Shown here: in pieces, positions 43,357-52,646 of the stretch | Position numbering within the stretch: position 1 is the stretch's first letter | Layout of the letters: each line of letters begins with the position of its first letter | NCBI GenBank assembly: GCA_052400625.1 | Contig: JBQTGH010000002.1 | Length of the DNA stretch: 64,000 nucleotides | Reading direction: 5' to 3' (one strand) | From: Thermophagus sp052400625 | GTDB taxonomy: Bacteria; Bacteroidota; Bacteroidia; Bacteroidales; Marinilabiliaceae | The notes under the pieces: model-generated | What the model saw: only the letters and a program-made list of their open reading frames with translations | The model's database searches: none | What the model was told of the DNA's origin: nothing | Program-made: the position numbers and the translations under genes

Positions 43357-44163
43357 TTATTCCACCACAAAACTCGAGAATGGCTTACGAAGGCCTCTAA
43401 ATTGTTCCAAATTACAGGTAAAGGCCCCTACCCTCAGCTGAAACCGTATCCGGACCGGCACCCTATTTTCGTCGCGGGATATCCACACCTGCATATCCTC
43501 TTCGGTTTTAAAGGCACGCCCCACCGTTGTCACCGGAGAAAAGAGATAGCATTCCAACTTACCAAGCGGGGTGTCAATCACATCAATCCCCCGGTATCGG
43601 ATTCGAAGAGGAAACAACTCATCAGAGAAATAGGTCATGATTTCAATGACTTCACCCTCTACGAGATCATCGTTAAATTTATTCTTTCGGGCATAATAAA
43701 AAGCAGAGAGAATGTCCTGAATATTTTTGGGGACCCAATGCTCTCCGGATTTTTGACTTTTTACCAGAGCAGAATCCGGAAATTGGTGCTCAAAGAACAC
43801 CTCGTTATAATACTTATATCCGCCTTCGCGGATGCTTCTGACGGCTTTGACCGGAAGTTGGCTTTTGGGATCAATAAAACTTTCATACCTGTCTCGAACT
43901 TTGTATACGGCATCGGCCAGTCCAACAGTTCGCCCACTGGCCACCACATGATGGACCGGCTTTCCCAAAACGACAGAATCAGTAACTGTCAGCTTTGCCT
44001 CACCTCCTTTTAAAAAACCATATTTGAGTGAATAAATTAATTCTTCGCCGGGCGAATATTCCAGTTCTGCATCATTAAAACCGGACAGGTTTTTGGTTAT
44101 TGCAAAGGAAGGAATAGCCGAAAAAGCCGTTAACAATAGAAAAAAACTAATTTTGCCATTCAT
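43357..44163 (-). CDS. DUF3108 exported protein
   Basis: 268 aa from the ATG at 44163, where a signal peptide begins (MNGKISFFLLLTAFSAIPSFA); 12 further codons upstream do not fit. The DUF3108 fold is recognisable from GEELIYSLKYGFLKGGEAKLTV and TPLGKLECYLFSPVTT. Family members are periplasmic beta-rich proteins thought to resemble lipid-carrying (LolA/B-like) shapes; function unproven. It lies 86 bp downstream of the ABC permease gene in the same direction and could be read through from the efflux operon. Confidence 0.87.
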   Translation of the reverse strand: MNGKISFFLLLTAFSAIPSFAITKNLSGFNDAELEYSPGEELIYSLKYGFLKGGEAKLTVTDSVVLGKPVHHVVASGRTVGLADAVYKVRDRYESFIDPKSQLPVKAVRSIREGGYKYYNEVFFEHQFPDSALVKSQKSGEHWVPKNIQDILSAFYYARKNKFNDDLVEGEVIEIMTYFSDELFPLRIRYRGIDVIDTPLGKLECYLFSPVTTVGRAFKTEEDMQVWISRDENRVPVRIRFQLRVGAFTCNLEQFRGLRKPFSSFVVE

Positions 44164-44249
44164 AACAATCAGGTTTTTGCTCCCCATAAAACTAATCATT
44201 TATTGTTTATATGGGGTGTTTGCCTAATTGTTACAATTTTAGGGCCGTT

Positions 44250-45470
44250 TTATTCATAGCGCAAAGCGTCGATGGGGTCAAGACCTGCTGCCTTGCGGGC
44301 CGGATACCATCCAAAAAAGATTCCCACCACCGCACAAACCAGAAATGAAAGAATAATTGACTGCTCGGTCACCAAAATGGGCCAGTTCAAAAAATTGCCG
44401 ATGCCATACGAAACCCCCAAGCCAAGGAAAATCCCTAAAAGGCCACCGCCCACGCTCACAATTATGGCTTCCATCAGAAACTGCGACAGAATATCTATTC
44501 CTCGCCCTCCTATGGCCATTCGCAGCCCTATCTCTCGTGTTCGCTCCGTTACCGAAACAAACATGATATTCATGATGCCGATTCCACCCACCAACAGAGA
44601 TATTCCTGCAATGGCACCCAACAGAATGGTGAGCATTTCACTGGTGGAACTGAACGTGGTAATCAACTCCTGCTGGGAACGTACGGCAAAATCATCTTCT
44701 TCATCCTCCCCAATGTCGTGAGACACCCTCAATGCAGTGGTAATTTCCTCTTCTGCTGCTTCAGAATCGGCTTCACTGGAGGCACTCGCGTAAATATCCT
44801 GGATATGGGTAATCGCCATAATTCTTTTTTGAACAGTGGTATATGGCGCCAGAATAATGTCATCCTGATCCTGGCCAAAAGAATTTTCACCTTTTTCAGC
44901 CAATACTCCTATCACCTTTAAGGGAATTTTCCCAAACCGAATCGTTTCCCCAATGACCGTTTCTTTATCGGGGAATAACTCATCGATCACAGTCTGCCCC
45001 AATAAACAAACTTTGGAGGCACTTTTTATGTGATAATCGTTAAACATGACGCCATCGACCACTTCCATTTTTCTGATATCCAAGAATTCTGTGTTTACTC
45101 CCTGAATCATGGTGGGCCAGTTGTTGGAGCCGGCAATGGCCTGCCCCGATGTTTTTACCACAGGGGAGATTGCAGAAATATGAGAAGAATATTTTTTAAT
45201 GATCTCTATATCCTTCATGTCCAATGTCTTCATGGACGACGGATCAATCCTTACGCCTCCCCGTTCTTCACTTCCGGGACGAATCATCAGCATATTGGCA
45301 CCCATAGAAGAGATTTGTTCCTGAATACTTTGTTTGGATCCCTGGCCTATGGCCAGCATGGTGATCACGGAGGTAACCCCGATGATGATCCCCAGCATGG
45401 TCAGAAAGGTTCGCATCTTATTCCGAAACATTGCCTTAAGGGCAATCCTTGCAAGATTAAATATATTCAT
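44250..45470 (-). CDS. MacB-like ABC transporter permease
   Basis: 406 aa, the membrane half of a MacB-type tripartite exporter. One N-terminal span (~20-42, KMRTFLTMLGIIIGVTSVITM), a large periplasmic MacB_PCD domain (~45-280) and a FtsX domain with three C-terminal spans (~285-400, ending GWYPARKAAGLDPIDALRYE). The family signature at the end, PARKAAxLDPIxALRYE, is intact. It begins 5 bp after the ATPase gene. Confidence 0.94.
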   Translation of the reverse strand: MNIFNLARIALKAMFRNKMRTFLTMLGIIIGVTSVITMLAIGQGSKQSIQEQISSMGANMLMIRPGSEERGGVRIDPSSMKTLDMKDIEIIKKYSSHISAISPVVKTSGQAIAGSNNWPTMIQGVNTEFLDIRKMEVVDGVMFNDYHIKSASKVCLLGQTVIDELFPDKETVIGETIRFGKIPLKVIGVLAEKGENSFGQDQDDIILAPYTTVQKRIMAITHIQDIYASASSEADSEAAEEEITTALRVSHDIGEDEEDDFAVRSQQELITTFSSTSEMLTILLGAIAGISLLVGGIGIMNIMFVSVTERTREIGLRMAIGGRGIDILSQFLMEAIIVSVGGGLLGIFLGLGVSYGIGNFLNWPILVTEQSIILSFLVCAVVGIFFGWYPARKAAGLDPIDALRYE

Positions 45471-45475
45471 GATTT

Positions 45476-46204
45476 TTATAATATTTCTGATTTCATGCTT
45501 TTGGCCGGACGACCAATATTAGCGTAATCGTCAATAATTTCTCCGTCTTTTAACACGATCGTACGTTTGCTGTATTCGGCAATTTCAGGTTCGTGCGTAA
45601 CAAAAACAATGGTTTTACCCTGGCTGTTCAGATCCTGAAAAAGAGACATGATATCCAAAGTTGTTTTACTGTCAAGGTTTCCGGTGGCTTCATCAGCCAA
45701 AACCATGACAGGGTCATTGACCAGGGCGCGGGCAATGGCCACACGTTGCTGCTGACCTCCTGAAAGCTGGTTGGGTGCATGGTCCATACGATTGGCCAAA
45801 CCTACTATCCGCAAGGCTTCAACAGCCATCTCCTTTCTTTGACGTGACGGGATAGTGGAATTATACATCAAGGGCAACTCAACATTTTCGAGGGCAGAAG
45901 TACGTGGCAGCAAGTTGAATGACTGAAAAACAAATCCTATTTTCCGATTCCGGATTAAAGCCAGTTCATTTTTGGACAGACTGCTCACATCGACGCCATC
46001 GAGAAAATAATGTCCGGATGTGGGTTTATCCAGAGCACCAAGAATGTTCAGCATAGTCGATTTCCCCGATCCACTGGTTCCCATTATGGTAACGAATTCG
46101 CCCTCTTCAACGGTAAAAGAAACACCTCGTAAGGCATGAACCGTCTCTATGCCGACAATAAAGTCTCTTTTTAGCTGCGATATTTTTATGATTTCATGCT
46201 TCAT
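45476..46204 (-). CDS. MacB/LolD-like ABC ATPase
   Basis: 242 aa from the ATG at 46204 (17 preceding codons open but not family-like). It energises the permease encoded next. Walker A GTSGSGKSTMLN, Q-loop GFVFQSFNLL, signature LSGGQQQRVAIARAL, Walker B VLADEATGNLDS. Unlike E. coli MacB the ATPase is a separate protein here, as is common in Bacteroidota. Third gene of the TolC-MacA-ATPase-permease operon. Confidence 0.96.
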   Translation of the reverse strand: MKHEIIKISQLKRDFIVGIETVHALRGVSFTVEEGEFVTIMGTSGSGKSTMLNILGALDKPTSGHYFLDGVDVSSLSKNELALIRNRKIGFVFQSFNLLPRTSALENVELPLMYNSTIPSRQRKEMAVEALRIVGLANRMDHAPNQLSGGQQQRVAIARALVNDPVMVLADEATGNLDSKTTLDIMSLFQDLNSQGKTIVFVTHEPEIAEYSKRTIVLKDGEIIDDYANIGRPAKSMKSEIL

Positions 46205-46340
46205 TGCATCATTTGGTTTTGTCAAAAATTCATGTTTGACCGGGAAAGCCGGCACCCTTTAAGTCGCATTTCTTTAGCTGATCCGATATATGCTTTCGGG
46301 GAAAAACACCGAAGTTTTCCGGTAAATCTTTAACGAAGCA

Positions 46341-47537
46341 TTATCTTCTGCCTCCGCCCGGTCTACTGGGCATGAAAGGACTCTTTGCGGTATCGGCAGA
46401 ACTATTATTCTGCGAATGGTCCATGCCGATTACGACTGAATCACCTGGCAGCACCCCTTCTCTAATTTCGTATAAAACACCATCATCTATCCCTGTAACC
46501 ACCATCGCCGGCACTAAAGAGCCATGCTGCCACAGCCATACCCTTTTATGCGTATCCCCCATATCATCCTTTTTCTTATCGACAGTAGCGCTTTGAGGAA
46601 TTGCCATCTCTTCCGACTCATTTTCTCGGGGAGAAAACTGAAATGCCGCCGCAGGAACCACCGTCACATCCGAGGCTTCCTTCGTTATAATGGTCACCTC
46701 AGCCGTCAATCCCGGTTTCAATTTCAGATCAGGATTGGGGGCATCAATAATCACGGTATAAGTAACCACGTTGCTCTCTACCACGGCCTCCAATCTTACC
46801 TGCGTCACCTCTCCCACGAATACCTGATCGGGGAAGGCATCCACCGTGAAGGTCACCCTCTGTCCTTCTGTTACCTGACCGATATCCGCTTCATCCACAT
46901 CTGCCTCCACTTGCATCCGAGTCAGATCTCTGGCAATAACAAATAAGGTAGGAGTACTAAAACTGGCGGCAACGGTTTGCCCTTCTTCCACACTTTTACT
47001 GAGAACAACTCCGTCGATAGGTGAATATATCCTTGCATAGGAGAGATTAACCTGTGCCTGTTCCACTTCCGACTCGAGCGATTCCACAGAGGCTTTAGCC
47101 TTGCTGTATAGGTATTTGGCTTCATCATATTCCGACTCGCTAACCATCTCCTTTTCATACAGCATTTTTATTCGGTTGAAGGTTTTCTCCTGATATTCCA
47201 GTTCGCTTTTTGCCGAAGCCAAACTGGCCTTTCTCTGTAGGAGACTAGCACGCAATGCACTTTCATCAATTTGTGCAATCAGCTGCCCTTTGGTAACCTT
47301 ATCGTTGTAATCCACAAAAATGCTTTGGATCACCCCTGAAACCTGGGTTCCAACTTCAACCTGATCTATGGGTTCAACAGTCCCGGTGGCGGTTACTGTG
47401 TTTATAATATTTCCTTTCTCAACCAAATGAATACGTGGTTTCATTTCGTTCTCCGGCCCTTTTCTCCCAACGAGGAAAACAATGGCCACAATCAGAGCCA
47501 GAATGGCTGCTCCTAAAAAAAGGTATTTACGCTTCAT
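46341..47537 (-). CDS. MacA/HlyD-like periplasmic adaptor
   Basis: 398 aa from the ATG at 47537 (9 codons upstream possible but less likely). A single N-terminal span (MKRKYLFLGAAILALIVAIV) anchors the protein; the periplasmic part has the lipoyl/barrel-sandwich hybrid, a coiled-coil hairpin (~95-165) and a beta-barrel domain. Typical blocks are TGTVEPIDQVEVGTQVSGVI and the RIYSPIDGVVLSKSVEEGQ return strand. It bridges the TolC-like channel encoded upstream and the ABC permease downstream. The C-terminus ends in a Pro/Arg-rich tail (PSRPGGGRR). Confidence 0.95.
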   Translation of the reverse strand: MKRKYLFLGAAILALIVAIVFLVGRKGPENEMKPRIHLVEKGNIINTVTATGTVEPIDQVEVGTQVSGVIQSIFVDYNDKVTKGQLIAQIDESALRASLLQRKASLASAKSELEYQEKTFNRIKMLYEKEMVSESEYDEAKYLYSKAKASVESLESEVEQAQVNLSYARIYSPIDGVVLSKSVEEGQTVAASFSTPTLFVIARDLTRMQVEADVDEADIGQVTEGQRVTFTVDAFPDQVFVGEVTQVRLEAVVESNVVTYTVIIDAPNPDLKLKPGLTAEVTIITKEASDVTVVPAAAFQFSPRENESEEMAIPQSATVDKKKDDMGDTHKRVWLWQHGSLVPAMVVTGIDDGVLYEIREGVLPGDSVVIGMDHSQNNSSADTAKSPFMPSRPGGGRR

Positions 47538-47631
47538 AATAGTATTGATGATGTTTCGTGACATTTTAAAAAATCGTTATTGGGGTGACCATGAACCATC
47601 CAATCTTTATCCGGAAGGCTAACCCGTCAGG

Positions 47632-49008
47632 CTAGTCCTTTTCACGGTCATTTGCTTCCATAGAGGCCTCGCGGTTTTCGGCGACGACAGGTAATCCTCT
47701 GTAAAAGTCAAGGATCTTGCGATATAGCAGAACCGAGTAGCGGGCCTGTATCAGTTCTGCATTGGCATTAAGCAAATCATTTTTGGACTGTCGCAGGTCA
47801 ATGGCATTAGACAGCCCCAATTGAAACTGCTCCTGCTGATATTCATAACTAATCTTTGCCGCATTAACTTTTTCCTGTGCAGCCAGGAAGCGTTGTTGTT
47901 GAGCTTTTACTTCCACAAAAACCTGCTCTACCGTCTGCAATAGATTATTTTTGGTTTCACGGGCATTTAGCTCAGCCTGATAGATCATCACCTTTGAGCG
48001 GGTCACATTGGCTTTATTCTGGTTCCGACTAAAAATGGGAACACTAACAGAAAGTCCCACATACTGAGTAAAGCGATCGTTCATTTGAGTTGCCAACGAC
48101 CCATTGTAAATATCGGAATAGGATGAGGAGGCCGAAGCATTGAGATTTATGGTTGGCAAATATCCTGCTTTGGCGTTGGCAAGGTCAAGATGTGCCACGT
48201 CCTCGGACAATTGACTGTTTTTAATCTCCGGCCGATTGGTTAGTACATCAGCAACGATGGCATCCAATGTGGGGACCTCATCTTTCGGAACATCAACCTG
48301 CGCAGGAAAAAGTGGATTAAATTCAACATCATAAGAGAGGTCGAGCATGGTTTTCAAATCGGTAATTCGGGTATCCAGTTCATTCTTTGCCAAAACCATA
48401 GAATATCGGTCCGATGCATATTGCGATTCTATCTCAGCCAGGTCTTTACGAGAAATGGTTCCTGCCTCAAACAATGCTTTGTAACGCTCCAGATTGACCT
48501 GCGATGTTTCAACCACATCCTGATAGTAAAGATAATTTTCTCTGGCATAAAGGATATTCAACCATGCCTGCGTAATCGATAAAACTATATCATTTTGAGC
48601 CTCTGCCACATCCAGTCGTGCTTTTTCCAACTCAATTTCTCCGGCTTTTATATTGTTATTAATAATCCCACCCCGATATATTGGCACATCGGTGTTCAGA
48701 CCAATCTGTGCTCCCTTGGTAAACTCACCGCCGGTATTATCAAAAGCGCGTGAATTATTTCCCGATACGGAGGTGGAAGCGCTAAGGGAAGGCAGCCTGC
48801 TGCTCTTGGCTTCCAAAAGATTGGCCTCTTCAGCATCAATAGCAATTTTCGCACTTTGAATGGAAATATTGTTTTGGAGCGCATACACAATGCACTTTTC
48901 CAACGTCCATCCGGTCTCATTCTCATCATTCGCGGAATAAAGAGGTAGCGCAGAAAGAAACATCCATAAAAGCGAGGTAATATAAACTAATCGTCCCATC
49001 ATTGACAT
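47632..49008 (-). CDS. TolC-family outer-membrane channel protein
   Basis: 458 aa with a signal peptide (cleavage near residue 25). Two copies of the OEP (outer-membrane efflux protein) repeat of long alpha-hairpins and short strands are seen, starting WTLEKCIVYALQNNISIQSAK and repeating from about residue 260 (NRPEIKNSQLSEDVAHLDLA). It is the first gene of the operon TolC-MacA-ATPase-permease. ATG codons at 49008, 49002 and 48999 all fit; 49008 is used here. Confidence 0.95.
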   Translation of the reverse strand: MSMMGRLVYITSLLWMFLSALPLYSANDENETGWTLEKCIVYALQNNISIQSAKIAIDAEEANLLEAKSSRLPSLSASTSVSGNNSRAFDNTGGEFTKGAQIGLNTDVPIYRGGIINNNIKAGEIELEKARLDVAEAQNDIVLSITQAWLNILYARENYLYYQDVVETSQVNLERYKALFEAGTISRKDLAEIESQYASDRYSMVLAKNELDTRITDLKTMLDLSYDVEFNPLFPAQVDVPKDEVPTLDAIVADVLTNRPEIKNSQLSEDVAHLDLANAKAGYLPTINLNASASSSYSDIYNGSLATQMNDRFTQYVGLSVSVPIFSRNQNKANVTRSKVMIYQAELNARETKNNLLQTVEQVFVEVKAQQQRFLAAQEKVNAAKISYEYQQEQFQLGLSNAIDLRQSKNDLLNANAELIQARYSVLLYRKILDFYRGLPVVAENREASMEANDREKD

Positions 49009-49185
49009 TTCAATTATAATTTGAATGCTAAACTACATCTCCCCTCCACCAATCCACCCCTTTTTCATCAAACGGCAGCATACCTCCTACCAACCGGGCT
49101 TTTCTATCTATATTCCAGATCTCTAAAAGGGCCCCCATTACCCCACATTAACATCTCATTAACATAGAATGAAATTTCAATAACC

Positions 49186-49193
49186 TATCTTTG
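49186..49193 (+). promoter_or_regulatory. -7 box upstream of the Cys/Lys-rich peptide gene
   Basis: TATCTTTG matches TAnnTTTG, 63 bp before the ATG at 49257. The -33 region is poor. Confidence 0.4.
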
Positions 49194-49256
49194 TTAAGAA
49201 TCATTCTAAACATGTTTGGAGCTTGAAAAATTTATTAACCTAAAAACAATAGTACT

Positions 49257-49481
49257 ATGAAACGTAAATTGGCACTATCCTTTCTTTTGGTATTTACATT
49301 GGCTATTGCAGCACCTGTAATGTCTGACGCAGCCATTCAGGAACCCGAAAAAACTGAAAAGAAAGCTTGCGATAAGAAAAAAACCTGCTGCGACAAAGAG
49401 CAAAAAGCTTGTGATAAAAAAGCAGAGAAAAAAGAATGTTCCAAAGAGTGTAAAAAAGAAGCCAAAGACGAAAAGAAATAA
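49257..49481 (+). CDS. exported Cys/Lys-rich small protein
   Basis: 74 aa. A signal peptide (~1-25, ending SDAA) is followed by a short polar segment and a low-complexity tail in which Lys, Glu and Asp alternate with six cysteines (ACDKKKTCCDKEQKACDKK and ECSKECKK). The pattern suggests metal binding or multiple disulphides, but no known family is matched. The gene is isolated, with a promoter-like box before it and a very strong terminator after it, which supports that it is expressed. Confidence 0.7.
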   Translation: MKRKLALSFLLVFTLAIAAPVMSDAAIQEPEKTEKKACDKKKTCCDKEQKACDKKAEKKECSKECKKEAKDEKK

Positions 49482-49503
49482 ACATCTGATCGCTCTGAAA
49501 TCT

Positions 49504-49540
49504 AAAAAGGGCTGTCCAGAGTTTACGGACAGCCCTTTTT
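49504..49540 (+). terminator. strong intrinsic terminator
   Basis: AAAAAGGGCTGTCC, a 9-nt loop, GGACAGCCCTTTTT: a perfect 14-bp stem followed by T residues. It ends the Cys/Lys-rich gene and can also act for the minus strand. Confidence 0.92.
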
Positions 49541-49748
49541 ATTTGCACCCCAATTCAAAGCTCAAATCATCGACACATTAGTGATCTATCCAACCTGTTA
49601 AAGCAGCCTTTTCCCTTTCTAATAAAGAGACTTCACAGATCCTAAAAAAATAAATAATTGAGCATCCCCCGCAATCCCGACGATGGACATATCCGCTTCA
49701 CGATATTGATTGAAGAATTCCACCCAACTTCAGGAAAGGCCCTGTTAC

Positions 49749-52595
49749 TTAAAATCTTTCTCCGGGAAATGATCGGTCACCGGGTGGCCCATCCATTAGG
49801 TCGTGGCGTCGGGGGCGCTCGGGGCGTCCCATCCTTTGACCGAAAAAGTCTCTGAAACTCCATGTAAAAGTGACCATCGCATATCGCTGCACAATAAGAG
49901 AACGGCTCTGTTCTTCATAGGTCTCGGTTATACTTCGGGAAATGCTTTGATTTTCATCCAACACGTCGTAAACGCCTATCTTTAATTCGCCCGACCGGTC
50001 CTTGAAAATTTTCTTGCCAAAAGAGGCATTTAAAAGGGTGTAGTTGGGATCAATCGATTCGGACAGCCCCACATACCACAAATGATTTAATGTTGAATTA
50101 ATGACCCATTCGTCGCCAAACACCCAGTTGAGTTTACATCCGGAGGTCTGCGTATAGTATTCGGCTTCCTGCGATTCCAATGAGGAATTAATCTTATCCC
50201 ATCCCCCATTCCAAAACATTGTAAAATCTATGTTTTCGCTAATATTGCTGGACAACTGAACCCCTTGCTTAAACGACCAGGTCTCTTTTTCTGTAGTTAC
50301 AGTATTTACCATTCCCGGCAGTTTATTATAGCCAATATCCGTATTCAATGACAAATTACTACTTAACCACTGGATGGGTAATCCCAAATTAGCAATCACC
50401 TTCAGGTCCCAGTATCCATCCATGTTTTCAGGGATGGTTAACTGAGCTCCCTCGGCCAGGCGATATTGATCAGGTACCGCTTCCGGATCGGTATAAGTAT
50501 GATTAATAATATAGTCATTGCCGTTTTCCACAAAGAAGATTAAGGCCCAGTTTCGGCCGGAGGCAGCATCTACATTGGTGTATCGCACCATTCCGTTGTG
50601 AATGGTTTGTTGTAATAAATCGGGATTCCCGGTGGAGAGGAATAAAGGCTCACTGTCATCGACCACATCCTGAAGCTGATTGGCCGTAGGTTCCTTTGTG
50701 TTGGCGCTATACATCAACATAAGGTTTTTTCCTTCGGCGGGTTTCCAGTTAAGCCGCACCCTGGGACGAAGACTCGTAAACGACTTCTCCAGGTCGTAAA
50801 CATCCGGATATTCACCGGTGGATTTCAGATTGGATGTTTCTCCGGCCAGAGACACCACAAAGTTGAGCAACCGATTCCCATATCGGTAACCTACTTCTGA
50901 AGAGTAGGTTTCAAAAGTATTGTTGAAAACGTTAGAAAGTTCGGGATCAAGCGACGAGCGATACTGACCATTTGAAAACACCCACTTCTCATTTTCCGAA
51001 TCAGAAAGTGAGCCGCGAAAGGATAGCATTAACTGGCTGTTTTCCCCCAGCGGTTCGGTGTAAACAACCCTGCTATTGATGCTATTGGTGGTATTGTCGG
51101 TTTTTCGGTCCAAATCAGAAACAGTTAAACCATCCAGGCCGGTTTGGTTGGTAAGTTGATTTTGTTCCCCCTCCTGCTTATTATAACTGTTGTTTACAGA
51201 TAAAGATATGGTACGTCCGTCCCGATTAAATTTATGCCGATAGATGAGCGCACTTCCAAATCTAAAACCATCACTCTCCTGGTCCAAATCAGTTTCCAAT
51301 GAGTTCACCAAGTCACCGGCATTTAAGGTTGTACTGGCGCTTGAACTGTAACTATCATTGTTTTGAATGCTAACCTGTGGCAGGAAAATCAATGAATTTC
51401 TATCGTCGAACTCATAAATGAGCCGCATATTCAGCCGGTTATTATAATTTTTAAAGCCTGACCGGCTATTCTCGGTATAATACTTCAATGAATCGGCCCC
51501 ATATAAAAAATCACGCCATGTATCGGTTTCATTCTCATTGTCAATATAATTAAAAAAATAGCTGGCACTAACGGTTAATTTTTCTCCTATTTTGTCTTGA
51601 TAGTTAACCCCCAAGGCGTTGGTATGATTGATTCCACCGCCCGAACCCAGGTGAATAGACTGATCGAGAGGTCCCCTCAAACCACCGATGGAAGGTCCCC
51701 CGTTGCCACGGCCGCGGCCACCTCCACCGCCGGACATGGCTCCTAGCATGTCTTCTCTGGTGAAACTCTGTCGATTTACGTTATTAAACGAAGCCAAAAC
51801 AGAAACGCGTTGATCGCCGTTAAACTTATTATACATTCCACCGGCTTCATAATAACCATCGGTTCCGTATCCGGCAAAAGTCTTCCCAAATTTGCCATTC
51901 CGTCGCGAGGGTTTGGTAATCACATTCATCGTCTTTTCACTGTTGCCATCGTCAAAGCCGGAAAATTCAGCCTGATCGCTTAATTTGTCAAACACCTGAA
52001 TTTTCTCAATAATTTCGGCCGGCAAGTTTTTCAGAGCAATAGTGGGGTCACTTCCAAAAAACTCGTTGCCGTCGACCAACACCTTTTTAATCTCTTCACC
52101 ATGCGCCTTGACGGTTCCATCCTCTACGACAATTCCCGGCATCTTGGTCACCAAATCCTCGATACTGGCATCCTGATGAGTTTTAAAAGATTCCGCCCTG
52201 AATTCAACAGTATCGCCACTAACCTTCACGGGAGGTGCCCATTCTTTAACCATCACTTCCTTTAGGTTATAAGCCTCAGGCACCATATGAATGGTAGCTT
52301 GCTGATGGGAAGAGGATATATTAAAAATTCCCCCTTCGGTTTTATACCCTATAAAAGAAATGCGGTACTGATAACTTCCCGGTTCGGATAGAACCGCCTT
52401 ATAAATTCCCTTGCTGTCGGTGATGCCCAAAAACCGATGGGTGGGATTATCGCTTTTCTGGATAATCACATTGGCTTGAGACAGAGCCTTTCCACTAACA
52501 GAATCCACGACCTGAACCTCTGCCATATATCCTTTATTTTGTGACATTGCTTCCATCCCAATAAAGAGCAAAGCAATAATTAACAACTGTTTCAT
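49749..52595 (-). CDS. SusC/TonB-receptor-like outer-membrane protein
   Basis: 948 aa. After a signal peptide there is a carboxypeptidase-regulatory-like beta-sandwich (~25-105, VDSVSGKALSQANVIIQKSD), a plug-like region (~115-220, IEDLVTKMPGIVVEDGTV; KKVLVDGNEFFGSDPTIALK) and a large beta-barrel of the outer-membrane-barrel family. A Gly/Arg-rich loop (GGGGGRGRGNGG, ~285) is unusual. No TonB box is obvious. The start codon is the last codon of the conserved leader copy D. It is not paired with a SusD-type lipoprotein, so it may be a stand-alone receptor or an OmpA-like structural barrel. Confidence 0.88.
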   Translation of the reverse strand: MKQLLIIALLFIGMEAMSQNKGYMAEVQVVDSVSGKALSQANVIIQKSDNPTHRFLGITDSKGIYKAVLSEPGSYQYRISFIGYKTEGGIFNISSSHQQATIHMVPEAYNLKEVMVKEWAPPVKVSGDTVEFRAESFKTHQDASIEDLVTKMPGIVVEDGTVKAHGEEIKKVLVDGNEFFGSDPTIALKNLPAEIIEKIQVFDKLSDQAEFSGFDDGNSEKTMNVITKPSRRNGKFGKTFAGYGTDGYYEAGGMYNKFNGDQRVSVLASFNNVNRQSFTREDMLGAMSGGGGGRGRGNGGPSIGGLRGPLDQSIHLGSGGGINHTNALGVNYQDKIGEKLTVSASYFFNYIDNENETDTWRDFLYGADSLKYYTENSRSGFKNYNNRLNMRLIYEFDDRNSLIFLPQVSIQNNDSYSSSASTTLNAGDLVNSLETDLDQESDGFRFGSALIYRHKFNRDGRTISLSVNNSYNKQEGEQNQLTNQTGLDGLTVSDLDRKTDNTTNSINSRVVYTEPLGENSQLMLSFRGSLSDSENEKWVFSNGQYRSSLDPELSNVFNNTFETYSSEVGYRYGNRLLNFVVSLAGETSNLKSTGEYPDVYDLEKSFTSLRPRVRLNWKPAEGKNLMLMYSANTKEPTANQLQDVVDDSEPLFLSTGNPDLLQQTIHNGMVRYTNVDAASGRNWALIFFVENGNDYIINHTYTDPEAVPDQYRLAEGAQLTIPENMDGYWDLKVIANLGLPIQWLSSNLSLNTDIGYNKLPGMVNTVTTEKETWSFKQGVQLSSNISENIDFTMFWNGGWDKINSSLESQEAEYYTQTSGCKLNWVFGDEWVINSTLNHLWYVGLSESIDPNYTLLNASFGKKIFKDRSGELKIGVYDVLDENQSISRSITETYEEQSRSLIVQRYAMVTFTWSFRDFFGQRMGRPERPRRHDLMDGPPGDRSFPGERF

Positions 52596-52646
52596 CCGTA
52601 TAAAATTTACTTAAGTTATTGGTTGGATGGAACTCGCAAGAGCCGG
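52593..52646 (-). repeat. conserved leader repeat, copy D (minus strand)
   Basis: On the minus strand: CGGCTCTTGCGAGTTCCATC, CAACCAATAACTTAAGTAAA and TTTTATACGGATG. Its ATG is the start codon of the SusC-like gene. The upstream third that the other copies share (the TTTGTCAC segment) is not recognisable here. Confidence 0.8.
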
